A DNA stretch of 64,000 nucleotides from Massilia frigida. GTDB taxonomy: Bacteria > Pseudomonadota > Gammaproteobacteria > Burkholderiales > Burkholderiaceae_D. A model generated the notes under the pieces. That model was not told where the DNA came from. It worked only from the letters and a program-made list of their open reading frames with translations, and did no database searches. Made by a program: the position numbers and the translations under genes. The stretch covers positions 124,001-188,000 of the forward strand of contig NZ_WHJG01000006.1 of NCBI RefSeq assembly GCF_011682175.1. Direction: 5' to 3'. Below are positions 32,576 through 41,514 of this stretch, in pieces; positions within the stretch are counted from its first letter, which is position 1; each line of letters opens with the position of its first letter.

Positions 32576-34483
32576 ATGGTTTCAGTCCGCCTTCCCGATG
32601 GTTCAGAGCGCCAGTTTGATGGCCCAGTCACCGTAGCCCAGGTCGCAGCCAGCATCGGTACAGGCCTGGCCAAAGCGGCACTGGCCGGCAAAGTCGACGG
32701 CAAAGTCGTCGATACCTCTTTCCTGATCGAGCAACATGCCGATCTGGCCATCATCACCGATAAAGATCCCGAGGGCCTGGACGTGATCCGTCACTCCACC
32801 GCCCACTTGCTGGCGTACGCGGTCAAGGAACTGTACCCGGAAGCCCAGGTCACCATCGGCCCGGTCATCGAGAATGGCTTCTTCTACGATTTCGCGTACA
32901 AGCGCCCGTTTACGCCGGAAGACCTGGTGGCGATCGAAAAGAAAATGACCGAACTGGTCAAGAAAGACGAGAAAGTCACGCGCAGCGTGCTGCCGCGCGA
33001 CGAGGCGGTGGCCTACTTCAAGTCGATCGGCGAAGCCTACAAGGCGGAAATCATTTCGTCGATTCCTGCTGGTGAGGACGTGTCGCTGTACGCCGAAGGC
33101 GGTTTCACCGACCTGTGCCGCGGCCCGCACGTGCCGAACACCGGCAAGCTGAAAGTGTTCAAGCTGATGAAAGTGGCGGGTGCCTACTGGCGCGGCGACT
33201 CCAAGAACGAGATGCTGCAGCGTATCTACGGCACCGCCTGGCTCAAGAAGGAGGACCAGGAACTCTACCTGCACAATCTGGAAGAGGCGGAAAAGCGCGA
33301 CCACCGCAAGCTGGGCAAGCAGCTCGACTTCTTCCACTTCCAGGATGAAGCGCCGGGCTTGATTTTCTGGCATCCGAAGGGTTGGTCGATCTGGCAACAG
33401 GTTGAGCAATACATGCGCAATGTGTACCAGGTTAATGGCTATCAGGAAGTCAAGGCGCCGCAGATCCTGGATCGCGGCCTGTGGGAAAAGACCGGTCACT
33501 GGGATAACTATCGCGAAAACATGTTCGTCACCGAATCGGAAAACCGTTCGTACGCACTGAAACCGATGAATTGCCCTGGCCACATCCAGATTTTCAATTC
33601 CGGCATGAAGAGCTACCGCGACCTGCCGCTGCGCTACGGCGAGTTCGGCCAGTGCCACCGCAACGAGCCGTCCGGCGCGCTGCACGGCATGATGCGGGTG
33701 CGCGGTTTTACCCAGGACGATGGCCACATTTTCTGTACCGACGAGCAGATTCCGGGTGAGGTGGCAGCCTTCCACGCGCAGGCGATGGAAGTCTACACCG
33801 CCTTCGGCTTTGAAAATATCGATGTCAAGCTGGCCCTGCGTCCGGACAGCCGCATCGGCAGCGAGGAAAGCTGGGATATCGCCGAGGAAGCGCTGCGCAG
33901 CGCGCTGCGTGCCTGTGGCGTCTCCTGGACCGAACTGCCGGGCGAGGGCGCGTTCTACGGACCGAAGATCGAGTACCACCTGAAAGACAGCCTGGGCCGC
34001 GCATGGCAGGTCGGCACGGTACAGATCGATCCCTCGATGCCGGGCCGCCTGGGCGCAGAGTACACGGCTGCGGACAACACCAAGAAGGTGCCGGTCATGC
34101 TGCACCGCGCGATCGTCGGTTCGCTGGAGCGTTTCATCGGCATCCTGATCGAAAACTACGCCGGCGCGATGCCGCTGTGGCTGGCGCCGGTGCAGGTGGC
34201 GGTGCTCAATATCTCGGACGCGCAGGCCGACTACACCCAGGAAATCGCAACGAAGTTGCGCAAACTGGGGTACCGCGTTCACGCTGATTTGCGCAACGAG
34301 AAAATTACGTTTAAAATACGTGAACATTCCGTCCAAAAACTGCCGTACATCCTCGTGATTGGCGACAAGGAGCGGGATGCCAACACTGTGGCCGTGCGAG
34401 CTCGTGGCAATGTCGATTTGGGCGTAATGTCCATCGATGCCCTGGTGGAACGCCTCAAACACGAGGTCGATTCCAAGGCTTGA
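32576..34483 (+). CDS. thrS: Threonine-tRNA ligase
   Basis: A 635-residue class II synthetase that charges tRNA-Thr. The N-terminal TGS domain starts [19 protein letters not shown]; the editing domain carries [16 protein letters not shown] and, later, the cysteine of DLCRGPHVP. The catalytic core shows [11 protein letters not shown], the zinc cysteine in MNCPGH, motif 2 ([10 protein letters not shown]...[14 protein letters not shown]) and motif 3 ([19 protein letters not shown]). The anticodon domain ends the protein. The ATG at 32576 follows AGGAGAACAGC; a longer frame to 32468 crosses the terminator and is rejected. infC follows after 49 bases. Confidence 0.96.
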   Translation: MVSVRLPDGSERQFDGPVTVAQVAASIGTGLAKAALAGKVDGKVVDTSFLIEQHADLAIITDKDPEGLDVIRHSTAHLLAYAVKELYPEAQVTIGPVIENGFFYDFAYKRPFTPEDLVAIEKKMTELVKKDEKVTRSVLPRDEAVAYFKSIGEAYKAEIISSIPAGEDVSLYAEGGFTDLCRGPHVPNTGKLKVFKLMKVAGAYWRGDSKNEMLQRIYGTAWLKKEDQELYLHNLEEAEKRDHRKLGKQLDFFHFQDEAPGLIFWHPKGWSIWQQVEQYMRNVYQVNGYQEVKAPQILDRGLWEKTGHWDNYRENMFVTESENRSYALKPMNCPGHIQIFNSGMKSYRDLPLRYGEFGQCHRNEPSGALHGMMRVRGFTQDDGHIFCTDEQIPGEVAAFHAQAMEVYTAFGFENIDVKLALRPDSRIGSEESWDIAEEALRSALRACGVSWTELPGEGAFYGPKIEYHLKDSLGRAWQVGTVQIDPSMPGRLGAEYTAADNTKKVPVMLHRAIVGSLERFIGILIENYAGAMPLWLAPVQVAVLNISDAQADYTQEIATKLRKLGYRVHADLRNEKITFKIREHSVQKLPYILVIGDKERDANTVAVRARGNVDLGVMSIDALVERLKHEVDSKA

Positions 34484-34532
34484 GAGTTCATTCTCGACGC
34501 GGCTAATTCATCAGATTTTAAAAGGAAACAAC

Positions 34533-35054
34533 ATAGCTACTGACAAGTCGCATCGCATCAATGGCGAAATCACCGCCCCCGAAATGCGTTTATCCGGGGT
34601 GGAAAACGAGCCGCTTGGCATTGTGAGCCTGGCTGAGGCTTTTCGTCTGGCCGAAGAAGCGAACGTAGATCTGGTGGAAATTGCGCCAACCGCGCAACCA
34701 CCGGTATGCCGTCTGATGGACTACGGCAAGTTCAAATATTCGGAACAGAAGAAGGCGCACGAAGCCAAATTGAAGCAAAAGATCATTCTCGTGAAGGAAG
34801 TCAAATTCCGTCCGGGTACTGATGATGGCGATTACAATATCAAGCTGAAAAACCTGATGAAGTTCCTCGATGAGGGTGACAAAACCAAGATCACGCTGCG
34901 TTTCCGCGGCCGTGAGATGGCGCACCAGGACATCGGCTTCCGCATGCTGGAACGTTTGAAGGCCGATCTTGAGCCGTATGGCCAGGTCGAGCAGTTCCCG
35001 AAGATGGAAGGTCGTCAGATGATCATGATCCTCTCGCCGAAGAAGAAGAAATAA
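34533..35054 (+). CDS. infC: Translation initiation factor IF-3 (AUA start codon)
   Basis: A 173-residue IF-3, which keeps ribosomal subunits apart and checks the start codon/initiator tRNA pairing. The conserved beginning [13 protein letters not shown] is read from an ATA codon at 34533, seven bases after AAAGGA. No ATG, GTG or TTG gives the right N-terminus. IF-3 genes normally use a rare start such as AUU so that IF-3 represses its own translation; AUA fits that logic. N-terminal domain to about residue 75, lysine-rich linker ([14 protein letters not shown]), C-terminal domain ending SPKKKK. Lies between thrS and rpmI as usual. Confidence 0.95.
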   Translation: MATDKSHRINGEITAPEMRLSGVENEPLGIVSLAEAFRLAEEANVDLVEIAPTAQPPVCRLMDYGKFKYSEQKKAHEAKLKQKIILVKEVKFRPGTDDGDYNIKLKNLMKFLDEGDKTKITLRFRGREMAHQDIGFRMLERLKADLEPYGQVEQFPKMEGRQMIMILSPKKKK

Positions 35055-35087
35055 AGCAAAGAACGGGCTGCCCAGGCAGCTTGTGCA

Positions 35088-35133
35088 AAGAAGCGCCCCG
35101 TCACGCAAGTGCCAGGGGCGCTTTGTTTTGTTT
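35088..35133 (+). terminator. Intrinsic terminator after infC
   Basis: Arms AAGCGCCCC (35091-35099) and GGGGCGCTT (35115-35123) followed by TGTTTTGTTTTG, 34 bases after the infC stop. Confidence 0.8.
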
Positions 35134-35180
35134 TGAGCGTTTGTCGTAAGCATGAGGTTGGCGTCGCGCCCATTCCCCTG

Positions 35181-35216
35181 AAACCGTCATCCCCGCCTGC
35201 GCGGGGATGACGGTTT
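35181..35216. repeat. REP-like palindrome, 16-bp perfect arms
   Basis: AAACCGTCATCCCCGC and GCGGGGATGACGGTTT enclose CTGC. It contains the 12-mer CCCGCCTGCGCG also found at 29057-29141. The form resembles widespread GTCATCCCCGC-type REP elements and could also stop transcription. Confidence 0.7.
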
Positions 35217-35287
35217 TAAGGGGAGGGGCTTCGGGGGCAACTCCGGTGTGCAAGCGTGTGTCACAAAGAAACTTTACCCCAACAAGC

Positions 35288-35318
35288 TTGCATTTGCAGG
35301 CAACTTCTGTGTTATGAT
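35288..35318 (+). promoter_or_regulatory. Probable promoter of rpmI-rplT
   Basis: TTGCAT (35288-35293), 19-base spacer, TATGAT (35313-35318). The long spacer lowers confidence, but a promoter is needed after the terminator at 35088-35133. The transcript would have a leader of roughly 105 bases. Confidence 0.5.
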
Positions 35319-35408
35319 CTCCGGCTTCCTCCTTCACTGGCGGAAGACAATGTGAAAGCAGGCATCTAAGTGCAGCACAGCGTTGCCACCTGCAATCCTA
35401 TAATGGAG

Positions 35409-35424
35409 CTGTCCGGAAGGACAG
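35409..35424 (+). promoter_or_regulatory. Hairpin holding the rpmI ribosome site
   Basis: CTGTCC-GGAA-GGACAG, seven bases before the rpmI start. The GGAAGG ribosome-binding sequence lies in the loop and 3' arm, so folding would hide it. It is a candidate site for L20 feedback on the rpmI-rplT message. Confidence 0.45.
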
Positions 35425-35431
35425 AACTGCT

Positions 35432-35629
35432 ATGCCTAAAATGAAGACCAAAAGCTCCGCGAAGAAGCGTTTTCGCGTGCGTCCAGGTGGAACCGTTAAA
35501 TCGGGTCACGCTTTCAAACGTCACATCCTGACCAAGAAAACCACCAAGAGCAAGCGCCAACTGCGCGGAATCACGAACGTCGATGCAGCGGATGTCAAGT
35601 CCGTCATGCGTATGATGCCGTCGGCTTAA
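35432..35629 (+). CDS. rpmI: 50S ribosomal protein L35
   Basis: A 65-residue, strongly basic protein beginning [16 protein letters not shown] with the family segment [13 protein letters not shown], a full-length L35. It assembles into the large ribosomal subunit. The gene precedes rplT by 27 bases. Confidence 0.96.
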   Translation: MPKMKTKSSAKKRFRVRPGGTVKSGHAFKRHILTKKTTKSKRQLRGITNVDAADVKSVMRMMPSA

Positions 35630-35656
35630 TCTCACCACTCAATTTAAGGAGTTACT

Positions 35657-36016
35657 ATGCCTAGAGTAAAACGTGGGGTTACAGCTCGTGCCCGTCATAA
35701 GAAAATTCTTGTACAAGCTAAAGGCTACCGTGGTCGCCGCAGCCGTGTATACCGTGTTGCCAAGCAAGCAGTCATGCGCGCTGGCCAATACGCTTACCGC
35801 GATCGCCGCAACAAGAAACGCGTATTCCGCCGCCTGTGGATCGCCCGTATCAACGCCGCTTCCCGTGAGCATGGCGTAACGTACAGCGTATTCATGAACG
35901 GCCTGAAAAAAGCATCTATCGAACTGGACCGTAAAGTCCTGGCCGATATGGCTGTGATGGACAAGCCGGCCTTCGCCGCGATTGTCGCAGCAGTGAAAGC
36001 CAAGATCGCTGCGTAA
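35657..36016 (+). CDS. rplT: 50S ribosomal protein L20
   Basis: A 119-residue basic protein with the L20 signature: [31 protein letters not shown] and [20 protein letters not shown]. It binds 23S rRNA early in 50S assembly and in other bacteria represses its own operon by binding the leader. Start preceded by AAGGAGTTACT. Full family length. Confidence 0.96.
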   Translation: MPRVKRGVTARARHKKILVQAKGYRGRRSRVYRVAKQAVMRAGQYAYRDRRNKKRVFRRLWIARINAASREHGVTYSVFMNGLKKASIELDRKVLADMAVMDKPAFAAIVAAVKAKIAA

Positions 36017-36060
36017 GCAATGATCGATGCAAGTGCCATCTCCGGGTGGCGCGCAAAGAG

Positions 36061-36093
36061 CGGGGCAGAGGTTCAAACCTGTGCCCCGTTTTT
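36061..36093 (+). terminator. Terminator or attenuator between rplT and pheS
   Basis: Thirteen-base arms CGGGGCAGAGGTT and AACCTGTGCCCCG, one mismatch, then TTTTT. It ends 48 bases before pheS. In other bacteria pheST is attenuated by a leader peptide; I saw no convincing phenylalanine-rich leader peptide here. Confidence 0.7.
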
Positions 36094-36140
36094 GATTGTG
36101 GCGCGTGCGCCAGTCCCGCTCAACAGGAAAAAAACATCGC

Positions 36141-37157
36141 ATGAACTCCCTGGAAGAACTCGTCGTCTCGGCACAGGCTGACTTTATCGCCGCCGAAGAT
36201 GCTGCCGCACTGGAAAACGCCAAAGCCAAGTACCTTGGCAAGACTGGCCAGATTACCGAGCAAATGAAGGGCCTGGGCAAGCTCGACCCGGAACAGAAAA
36301 AGGCCCAGGGCGCGCTGATCAACGCCGCCAAGGTCCAGATCGAAAACGCCCTGACCGCACGGCGCGATGCGCTGGCTAATGCCCAGCTCGAAGAGCGCCT
36401 GAACGCCGAAGCGATCGATATCACCCTGCCGGGGCGCGGACGCTCTGGCGGCGGCATCCACCCGGTGATGCGCACCTGGGAACGGGTCGAGGAAATCTTC
36501 CGCTCGATCGGTTTCGATGTGGCCGACGGCCCCGAAATCGAGACCGACTGGACCAATTTCACGGCGCTCAACAGCCCGGAAAACCACCCGGCCCGCTCGA
36601 TGCAGGACACCTTCTACATCGAAGGCAAGGACAGCACCGGCAAACCGCTGCTGCTGCGCACCCACACCAGCCCGATGCAGGTACGCTACGCGCGCACCCA
36701 CACGCCGCCGATCAAGGTGATCGCACCGGGCCGCACCTACCGCGTCGACAGCGATGCGACCCATTCGCCGATGTTCCACCAGGTCGAAGGCCTGTGGATC
36801 GCCGAAGACATTTCCTTCGCCGACCTGAAGGGCGTGTACCTGAACTTCGTCAAGGCCTTCTTCGAGACCGACGATTTGCAGGTGCGCTTCCGTCCCTCGT
36901 ACTTCCCGTTCACCGAACCGTCGGCCGAGATCGACATTGCGTTTGGCAGCGGCCCGCTCAAAGGGCGCTGGCTGGAAGTCTCGGGCGCCGGCCAGGTGCA
37001 CCCGACCGTGGTGCGCAACTTCGGGCTCGATCCGGAAAAATTCATCGGCTTCGCGTTCGGCTCCGGCCTTGAGCGCCTGACGATGCTGCGTTACGGGATC
37101 AACGACCTGCGCCTGTTCTACGAAGGCGACCTGCGCTTCCTGAAGCAATTTAACTAA
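36141..37157 (+). CDS. pheS: Phenylalanine-tRNA ligase alpha subunit
   Basis: A 338-residue class II catalytic subunit of the alpha2-beta2 enzyme. An N-terminal coiled coil (residues 1-90) precedes the catalytic core with [53 protein letters not shown] and the motif 3 region [18 protein letters not shown]. The ATG at 36141 follows CAGGAAAAAAACATCGC; the frame upstream to 36096 enters the terminator region. pheT follows after 17 bases. Confidence 0.96.
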   Translation: MNSLEELVVSAQADFIAAEDAAALENAKAKYLGKTGQITEQMKGLGKLDPEQKKAQGALINAAKVQIENALTARRDALANAQLEERLNAEAIDITLPGRGRSGGGIHPVMRTWERVEEIFRSIGFDVADGPEIETDWTNFTALNSPENHPARSMQDTFYIEGKDSTGKPLLLRTHTSPMQVRYARTHTPPIKVIAPGRTYRVDSDATHSPMFHQVEGLWIAEDISFADLKGVYLNFVKAFFETDDLQVRFRPSYFPFTEPSAEIDIAFGSGPLKGRWLEVSGAGQVHPTVVRNFGLDPEKFIGFAFGSGLERLTMLRYGINDLRLFYEGDLRFLKQFN

Positions 37158-37174
37158 TTCAAGGTTCACTGATT

Positions 37175-39601
37175 ATGCAATTTTCCGAAAATTGGCTCCG
37201 TACCATGGTCGATCCGAAGATGACTTCGGATGAACTGGCTCACCTGCTGACCATGTCCGGCCTGGAAGTGGAAGAAGTCGAAGCGGTCGCGCCGCCATTC
37301 TCGAACGTGGTCGTGGCCGAAGTGCTGGAAGTGGCCAAGCACCCGAACGCGGACCGCCTGAACGTGTGCAAGGTCAATGTCGGCACCGGCACCTTGCTCA
37401 ATATCGTGTGCGGCGCGCCGAACGTGCGCGCCGGCATGAAGGCCATCTGCGCCATGGCTGGCGCGATCCTGCCGCCGGGCGCGGACGGCAAGCCATTCGT
37501 GATCAAGGTCGGCGAGCTGCGCGGCGTGGAATCGCAGGGCATGATGTGCTCGGCCAAGGAATTGAAACTGTCCGAGGAAACGAGCGGCCTGATGGAGTTG
37601 CCGGAAGATGCGCCGGTCGGCCAGAATATCCGCGACTACCTCGCACTGAACGACCTCAAGTTCACCATCAAGCTCACCCCGAACAAGGCGGACTGCCTGT
37701 CGGTGCTGGGCGTGGCGCGCGAAGTGTCGGCCCTGACCGGCACCCCATTGACCCTGCCGCAGACCCGTTCCGTGCCGGTCAACGGCAGCGAAATCCTGCC
37801 GGTGAAGATCAGCGCGCCGGACCTGTGCGGCCGCTTTTCGGGACGCGTCATCCGCGGCCTGAACGCCAGGGCAGCCACGCCGGACTGGATCCGCCAGCGC
37901 CTCGAGCGCAGCGGCCAGCGTCCGCTGTCGGCCCTGATCGATATTTCCAACTACGTCATGCTGGAACTGGGCCGTCCGTCGCACGTGTTCGACATGGACA
38001 AGATCCAGGGTGCGCTCGATGTGCGCTGGGGTAAGAAGGGCGAGTCCCTGAAACTCTTGAACGGCAATACCATCGAGGTGGACGACTGGGTCGGCGTGAT
38101 CGCCGACGACAAGGAACTCGAATCGCTGGCCGGCATCATGGGCGGCGACGCCACTTCGGTCTCGCTCGACACCAGCAATATCTACCTGGAAGCGGCGTTC
38201 TGGTGGCCGAACGCCATCCAGGGCCGCGCGCGCCGCTTCAATTTTTCAACCGATGCGGCGCACCGCTTCGAGCGCGGCGTCGATTTCGCCACGACCGTCG
38301 AGCACATCGAGCGCATCACCGCGCTGATCGTTGAAATCTGCGGCACCCAGGGCACCGTGGTCAGCCCGATCGACGACCAGATCGTCAACGTGCCGCTGCC
38401 GAAAGCGGTCACCCTGCGCACCGCGCGCGCGCAAAAGGTGATCGGCGTGCCGATCACCGACGCCATGGTGGCCGACATTTTCACCCGCCTGGGCTTGCCG
38501 TTCACGCAGGAACCCGGCCTGTTCTCCGTCACCGCGCCGACCTACCGTTTCGACATCGAAATCGAGGAAGACCTGATCGAGGAAGTGGCGCGCGTGTATG
38601 GCTTCGAGAACATCCCGGCGCTGCCGCCGGTGGCTGCCAGCCAGATGATCATCGCGCCGGAAAACACCCGTTCGCTGTTCGCCGTGCGCCACCAGCTGGC
38701 CGACCTCGGCTACCAGGAAGTGGTGAACATGAGTTTCGTCGATTCCGCATGGGAAACCGACTTCTCGGACAACACCGACCAGATCAAGCTGGTCAACCCG
38801 ATTGCCAGCCAGATGAACGTCATGCGTTCCTCGCTGATCGGTTCCCTGGTCGCCAACGTACGCTATAACCTGAACCGCAAGGCGGGCAGGGTGCGCGCAT
38901 TTGAAGTGGGCGCGATTTTCCGCCGCAATGCGCAAGCGCTTGATGGTCCGCTGTCGGTGGCCGGTTTCGACCAGCCCAAGCGCGTGGCGGGCATTGCCTA
39001 CGGTCCGGCGCTGGACGAACAATGGTCGCTCAAGTCGGCCCCGGTCGACTATTTCGACGTCAAGGCCGATGTGGAAGCCCTGTTCGCGCCGCGCACCCTG
39101 CGCTTCGTGAAGACGGCCCACCCGGCCCTGCATCCGGGGCGCTCGGCGGTCATCGAGCTCGACGGCAAGGATATCGGTTTCATCGGCGAACTGCACCCGC
39201 GCTGGCTGCAAAAGTACGACTTGCCGCAGGCGCCGGTCTTGTTCGAGGTGGATGCCATTGCGTTGCAGCAACGATCCGTGCCAAGCTATGAAGAGATCTC
39301 GAAATTCCCGGGCGCCACGCGCGACCTGGCGTTCGTGGTCAAAAACACGGTGGCGGCGCAAGACTTGCTCGATGCTTTTGCCGCGGAACTGCAGGTAAAT
39401 CCAGCAGGAAAGATTGTGCAAGCCATTGTTTTGTTTGATGAATATCGCGGAAAAGGGATCGAGGCCGACGAAAAAAGCCTTGCTTTCCGCTTTGGCTTGC
39501 AAGATACTCAAACCACCCTGCAGGACGATGTGGTCGAAGGCGTCATGAAGGCGCTGGCGGCCTCGGCCCAGCAGAAACATGACGCGAAGCTGCGTTCATA
39601 A
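37175..39601 (+). CDS. pheT: Phenylalanine-tRNA ligase beta subunit
   Basis: An 808-residue beta subunit. N-terminal start [14 protein letters not shown], an OB-fold tRNA-binding domain ([18 protein letters not shown], about residues 45-150), B3/B4 editing region ([13 protein letters not shown]), B5 domain ([19 protein letters not shown]) and a C-terminal ferredoxin-like anticodon-binding domain ([12 protein letters not shown]). Length is normal. Directly downstream of pheS in one operon, and 107 bases before the start I give for ihfA. Confidence 0.96.
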   Translation: MQFSENWLRTMVDPKMTSDELAHLLTMSGLEVEEVEAVAPPFSNVVVAEVLEVAKHPNADRLNVCKVNVGTGTLLNIVCGAPNVRAGMKAICAMAGAILPPGADGKPFVIKVGELRGVESQGMMCSAKELKLSEETSGLMELPEDAPVGQNIRDYLALNDLKFTIKLTPNKADCLSVLGVAREVSALTGTPLTLPQTRSVPVNGSEILPVKISAPDLCGRFSGRVIRGLNARAATPDWIRQRLERSGQRPLSALIDISNYVMLELGRPSHVFDMDKIQGALDVRWGKKGESLKLLNGNTIEVDDWVGVIADDKELESLAGIMGGDATSVSLDTSNIYLEAAFWWPNAIQGRARRFNFSTDAAHRFERGVDFATTVEHIERITALIVEICGTQGTVVSPIDDQIVNVPLPKAVTLRTARAQKVIGVPITDAMVADIFTRLGLPFTQEPGLFSVTAPTYRFDIEIEEDLIEEVARVYGFENIPALPPVAASQMIIAPENTRSLFAVRHQLADLGYQEVVNMSFVDSAWETDFSDNTDQIKLVNPIASQMNVMRSSLIGSLVANVRYNLNRKAGRVRAFEVGAIFRRNAQALDGPLSVAGFDQPKRVAGIAYGPALDEQWSLKSAPVDYFDVKADVEALFAPRTLRFVKTAHPALHPGRSAVIELDGKDIGFIGELHPRWLQKYDLPQAPVLFEVDAIALQQRSVPSYEEISKFPGATRDLAFVVKNTVAAQDLLDAFAAELQVNPAGKIVQAIVLFDEYRGKGIEADEKSLAFRFGLQDTQTTLQDDVVEGVMKALAASAQQKHDAKLRS

Positions 39602-39708
39602 CCGATCCCACGAGCAGTAACGATACGAGGCAGGGCTGTAAAATTAATAACAACGACGTTGATTCCGCCGTACTCCAGTCGGCGCTGGCAGCCGACCTGC
39701 ACCGTGCG

Positions 39709-40056
39709 ATGCAGGTCGCCAGGGTTCGCCAGGACGCGGAGAAGAATCTCCCGACCCTGACCAAGGCCGAGCTGGCCGAACTGCTGTTCGAGCAGGTCGG
39801 CCTGAACAAGCGCGAAGCCAAGGACATGGTCGAGACCTTCTTCGACGAGATCAGGAATGCGCTCGAACGCGGCGAAGCGGTGAAGTTGTCGGGCTTCGGC
39901 AACTTCCAGCTGCGCGACAAGCCGCAGCGGCCCGGGCGCAATCCCAAGACCGGCGAAGAAATCCCGATCACGGCGCGCCGCGTCGTGACCTTCCACGCCA
40001 GCCAGAAGCTCAAGGGCATGGTCGAAGAAACCAGCCCGATGGCGCGCGCCGCCTAA
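39709..40056 (+). CDS. ihfA: Integration host factor alpha subunit
   Basis: A DNA-bending protein of the HU/IHF family. [32 protein letters not shown], described in parts, begins at about residue 15, and the DNA-contacting arm is [22 protein letters not shown]. The alpha assignment follows that arm and its place after pheT. The ATG at 39709 has no ribosome site. The same frame is open upstream through 39601 without stops, and a codon ATT at 39643 sits after AGGCAGGG; the true start may be there, adding 22 residues. The listed start is the first ordinary one. Confidence 0.9.
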   Translation: MQVARVRQDAEKNLPTLTKAELAELLFEQVGLNKREAKDMVETFFDEIRNALERGEAVKLSGFGNFQLRDKPQRPGRNPKTGEEIPITARRVVTFHASQKLKGMVEETSPMARAA

Positions 40057-40065
40057 AGTGAACCG

Positions 40066-40476
40066 ATGAACGATCGTGCGAGCAAGGCTGATCTGATCGT
40101 GCTGCCGGCTATCCCGGCCAAGCGCTATTTCACGATTGGCGAAGTGAGCGAGTTGTGCGGCGTCAAACCGCACGTACTTCGCTACTGGGAGCAGGAATTT
40201 ACCCAGCTTAAACCGGTCAAACGACGAGGAAACCGCCGCTATTACCAGCACCATGAGGTGTTGTTGATCCGTCGTATCCGTGAACTGTTGTACGAACAAG
40301 GCTTTACGATCAGTGGTGCGCGCAATAAACTCGATAGCCGCTTCGGGCAGCTGCTCGCGCCGCCGTCCGACGATGCTGGCGCGGCTGACGCCGTGGCGGC
40401 GCCGCCCAAGCTCGACCGGGCGGCGATCCGCAGCGAACTGGTCGCCATTCTGGCCCTGCTCACAGGCCCGGGCTAG
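40066..40476 (+). CDS. MerR family regulator of the pheT-ihfA locus
   Basis: A 136-residue MerR-type protein with the HTH RYFTIGEVSELCGVKPHVLRYWEQEF and wing RRGNRRYYQHHEVLLIRRI. Genes of this type are regularly found right after ihfA in beta- and gammaproteobacteria, but their regulon is not known to me. It lacks the cysteines of metal sensors. The C-terminal 45 residues are alanine-rich and probably disordered. It starts nine bases after the ihfA stop and is likely co-transcribed. Confidence 0.88.
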   Translation: MNDRASKADLIVLPAIPAKRYFTIGEVSELCGVKPHVLRYWEQEFTQLKPVKRRGNRRYYQHHEVLLIRRIRELLYEQGFTISGARNKLDSRFGQLLAPPSDDAGAADAVAAPPKLDRAAIRSELVAILALLTGPG

Positions 40477-40505
40477 GGCGGCGTGGGGGTCGCACCGTGC
40501 AGCGC

Positions 40506-40524
40506 AGGGGCCTCGTGCCCCTTT
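40506..40524 (+). terminator. Possible terminator after the merR-type gene
   Basis: AGGGGC-CTCGT-GCCCCT followed by TTGCCGTTTTT. Short stem and interrupted T-tract, so efficiency is uncertain. It is the likely end of the pheS-to-merR operon. Confidence 0.45.
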
Positions 40525-40680
40525 GCCGTTTTTGCAGCGCCGTGCGCGCGCGCCGCGCGCTGTGCTGTCATACGTGTTTGTACTGAACAGCCAGAGTGCT
40601 AGAATACTAACGCATGCGCAGTGCCGGGCGCGTGGTTTGCCTCGGCTCTTTCCTATGCAAGGATAATTTAAGGGAAGACA

Positions 40681-41313
40681 ATGATACGCGTTGCCATATG
40701 TGACGATCACCAGATAGTACGTGCAGGTTTTAAACAGATTTTTTCTTCGTCGCCCGACTTCGATGTCGTGGCCGAAGGGGCCACCGGGCGCGAAGCGCTG
40801 GACATCGCGCGTCGCGAAATTTGCGACGTGCTGCTGCTCGATATCGCCATGCCTGACCAGAGCGGCATCGACATCCTGCGCACCATCCGCCAGGGGCAGC
40901 CGAACCTGCCGGTACTGATCCTGTCCGGCTATCCGGCCCAGCAATATGCGCTGAACCTGTTCAAGATGGGCGCCAACGGCTATCTGAACAAGGAATGCGA
41001 GGCCGACGAGCTCAAGACGGCGGTGCGCACCGTGTTCCAGGGCCGCCGCTACGTCAGTTCGACCGTCGGCGAATTGCTGGCCCAGAGTTTCGACCGCGAT
41101 CCCAACACGGCGCTGCATACCGAGCTGTCGGACCGCGAGTTCCAGGTCTTCCTGCGCCTGGCCAAGGGCGCGACCGTGTCCGATATCGGCGTGGCCCTGT
41201 CGCTGAGCATCAAGACGGTGTCGACCTACCGCACCCGGATCATGGAAAAAATGGGCTTGCAGTCGAACAGCGACCTGACCTATTACGCCATGAAAAACAA
41301 CCTGCTCGACTGA
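40681..41313 (+). CDS. NarL/FixJ-family response regulator
   Basis: A 210-residue regulator. The receiver has DDHQIVRAG, the phospho-acceptor aspartate in VLLLDIAMPDQSG and lysine in GYLNKECEADEL. The C-terminal LuxR-type HTH reads LSDREFQVFLRLAKGATVSDIGVALSLSIKTVSTYRTRIMEK; the phrase VSTYRTRIMEKMGL is characteristic. A CHASE3 histidine kinase gene lies 201 bases downstream on the same strand and is the likely partner. The intergenic region between them is very C-rich and held no recognisable gene. Confidence 0.92.
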   Translation: MIRVAICDDHQIVRAGFKQIFSSSPDFDVVAEGATGREALDIARREICDVLLLDIAMPDQSGIDILRTIRQGQPNLPVLILSGYPAQQYALNLFKMGANGYLNKECEADELKTAVRTVFQGRRYVSSTVGELLAQSFDRDPNTALHTELSDREFQVFLRLAKGATVSDIGVALSLSIKTVSTYRTRIMEKMGLQSNSDLTYYAMKNNLLD

Positions 41314-41514
41314 TCCGCCGCCGGGCTGGCCCCGGCGCCGCCTGGCCCGCACCGTCCCGCCCTGCCGCCCGGCGCGGCGCCGCCATCCCCGCCGCGCAAT
41401 GCGCGCGCACCTGCCCGTCACTACCCCTTACAGTCCAGCTCGGCTGCGCCCCGGCAGTTACGGGACTATAATTGCCCCCTGGCCGGCTCTGCAGTGCGCA
41501 AAAGGATTTCCAGG

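Larger units (their letters stand above)
35055..35431. promoter_or_regulatory. infC-rpmI intergenic region
   Basis: A 377-base gap holding, in order, a terminator (35088-35133), a REP-like hairpin (35181-35216), a probable promoter (35288-35318) and a structured leader before rpmI. No gene was seen. In many bacteria infC, rpmI and rplT are co-transcribed, so this insertion appears to have split the unit. Confidence 0.6.

Noticed and set aside
35399-35404. TATAAT just before rpmI as promoter
   Set aside because: No -35 at a workable distance; the nearest TTGCCA leaves only a 10-base spacer.
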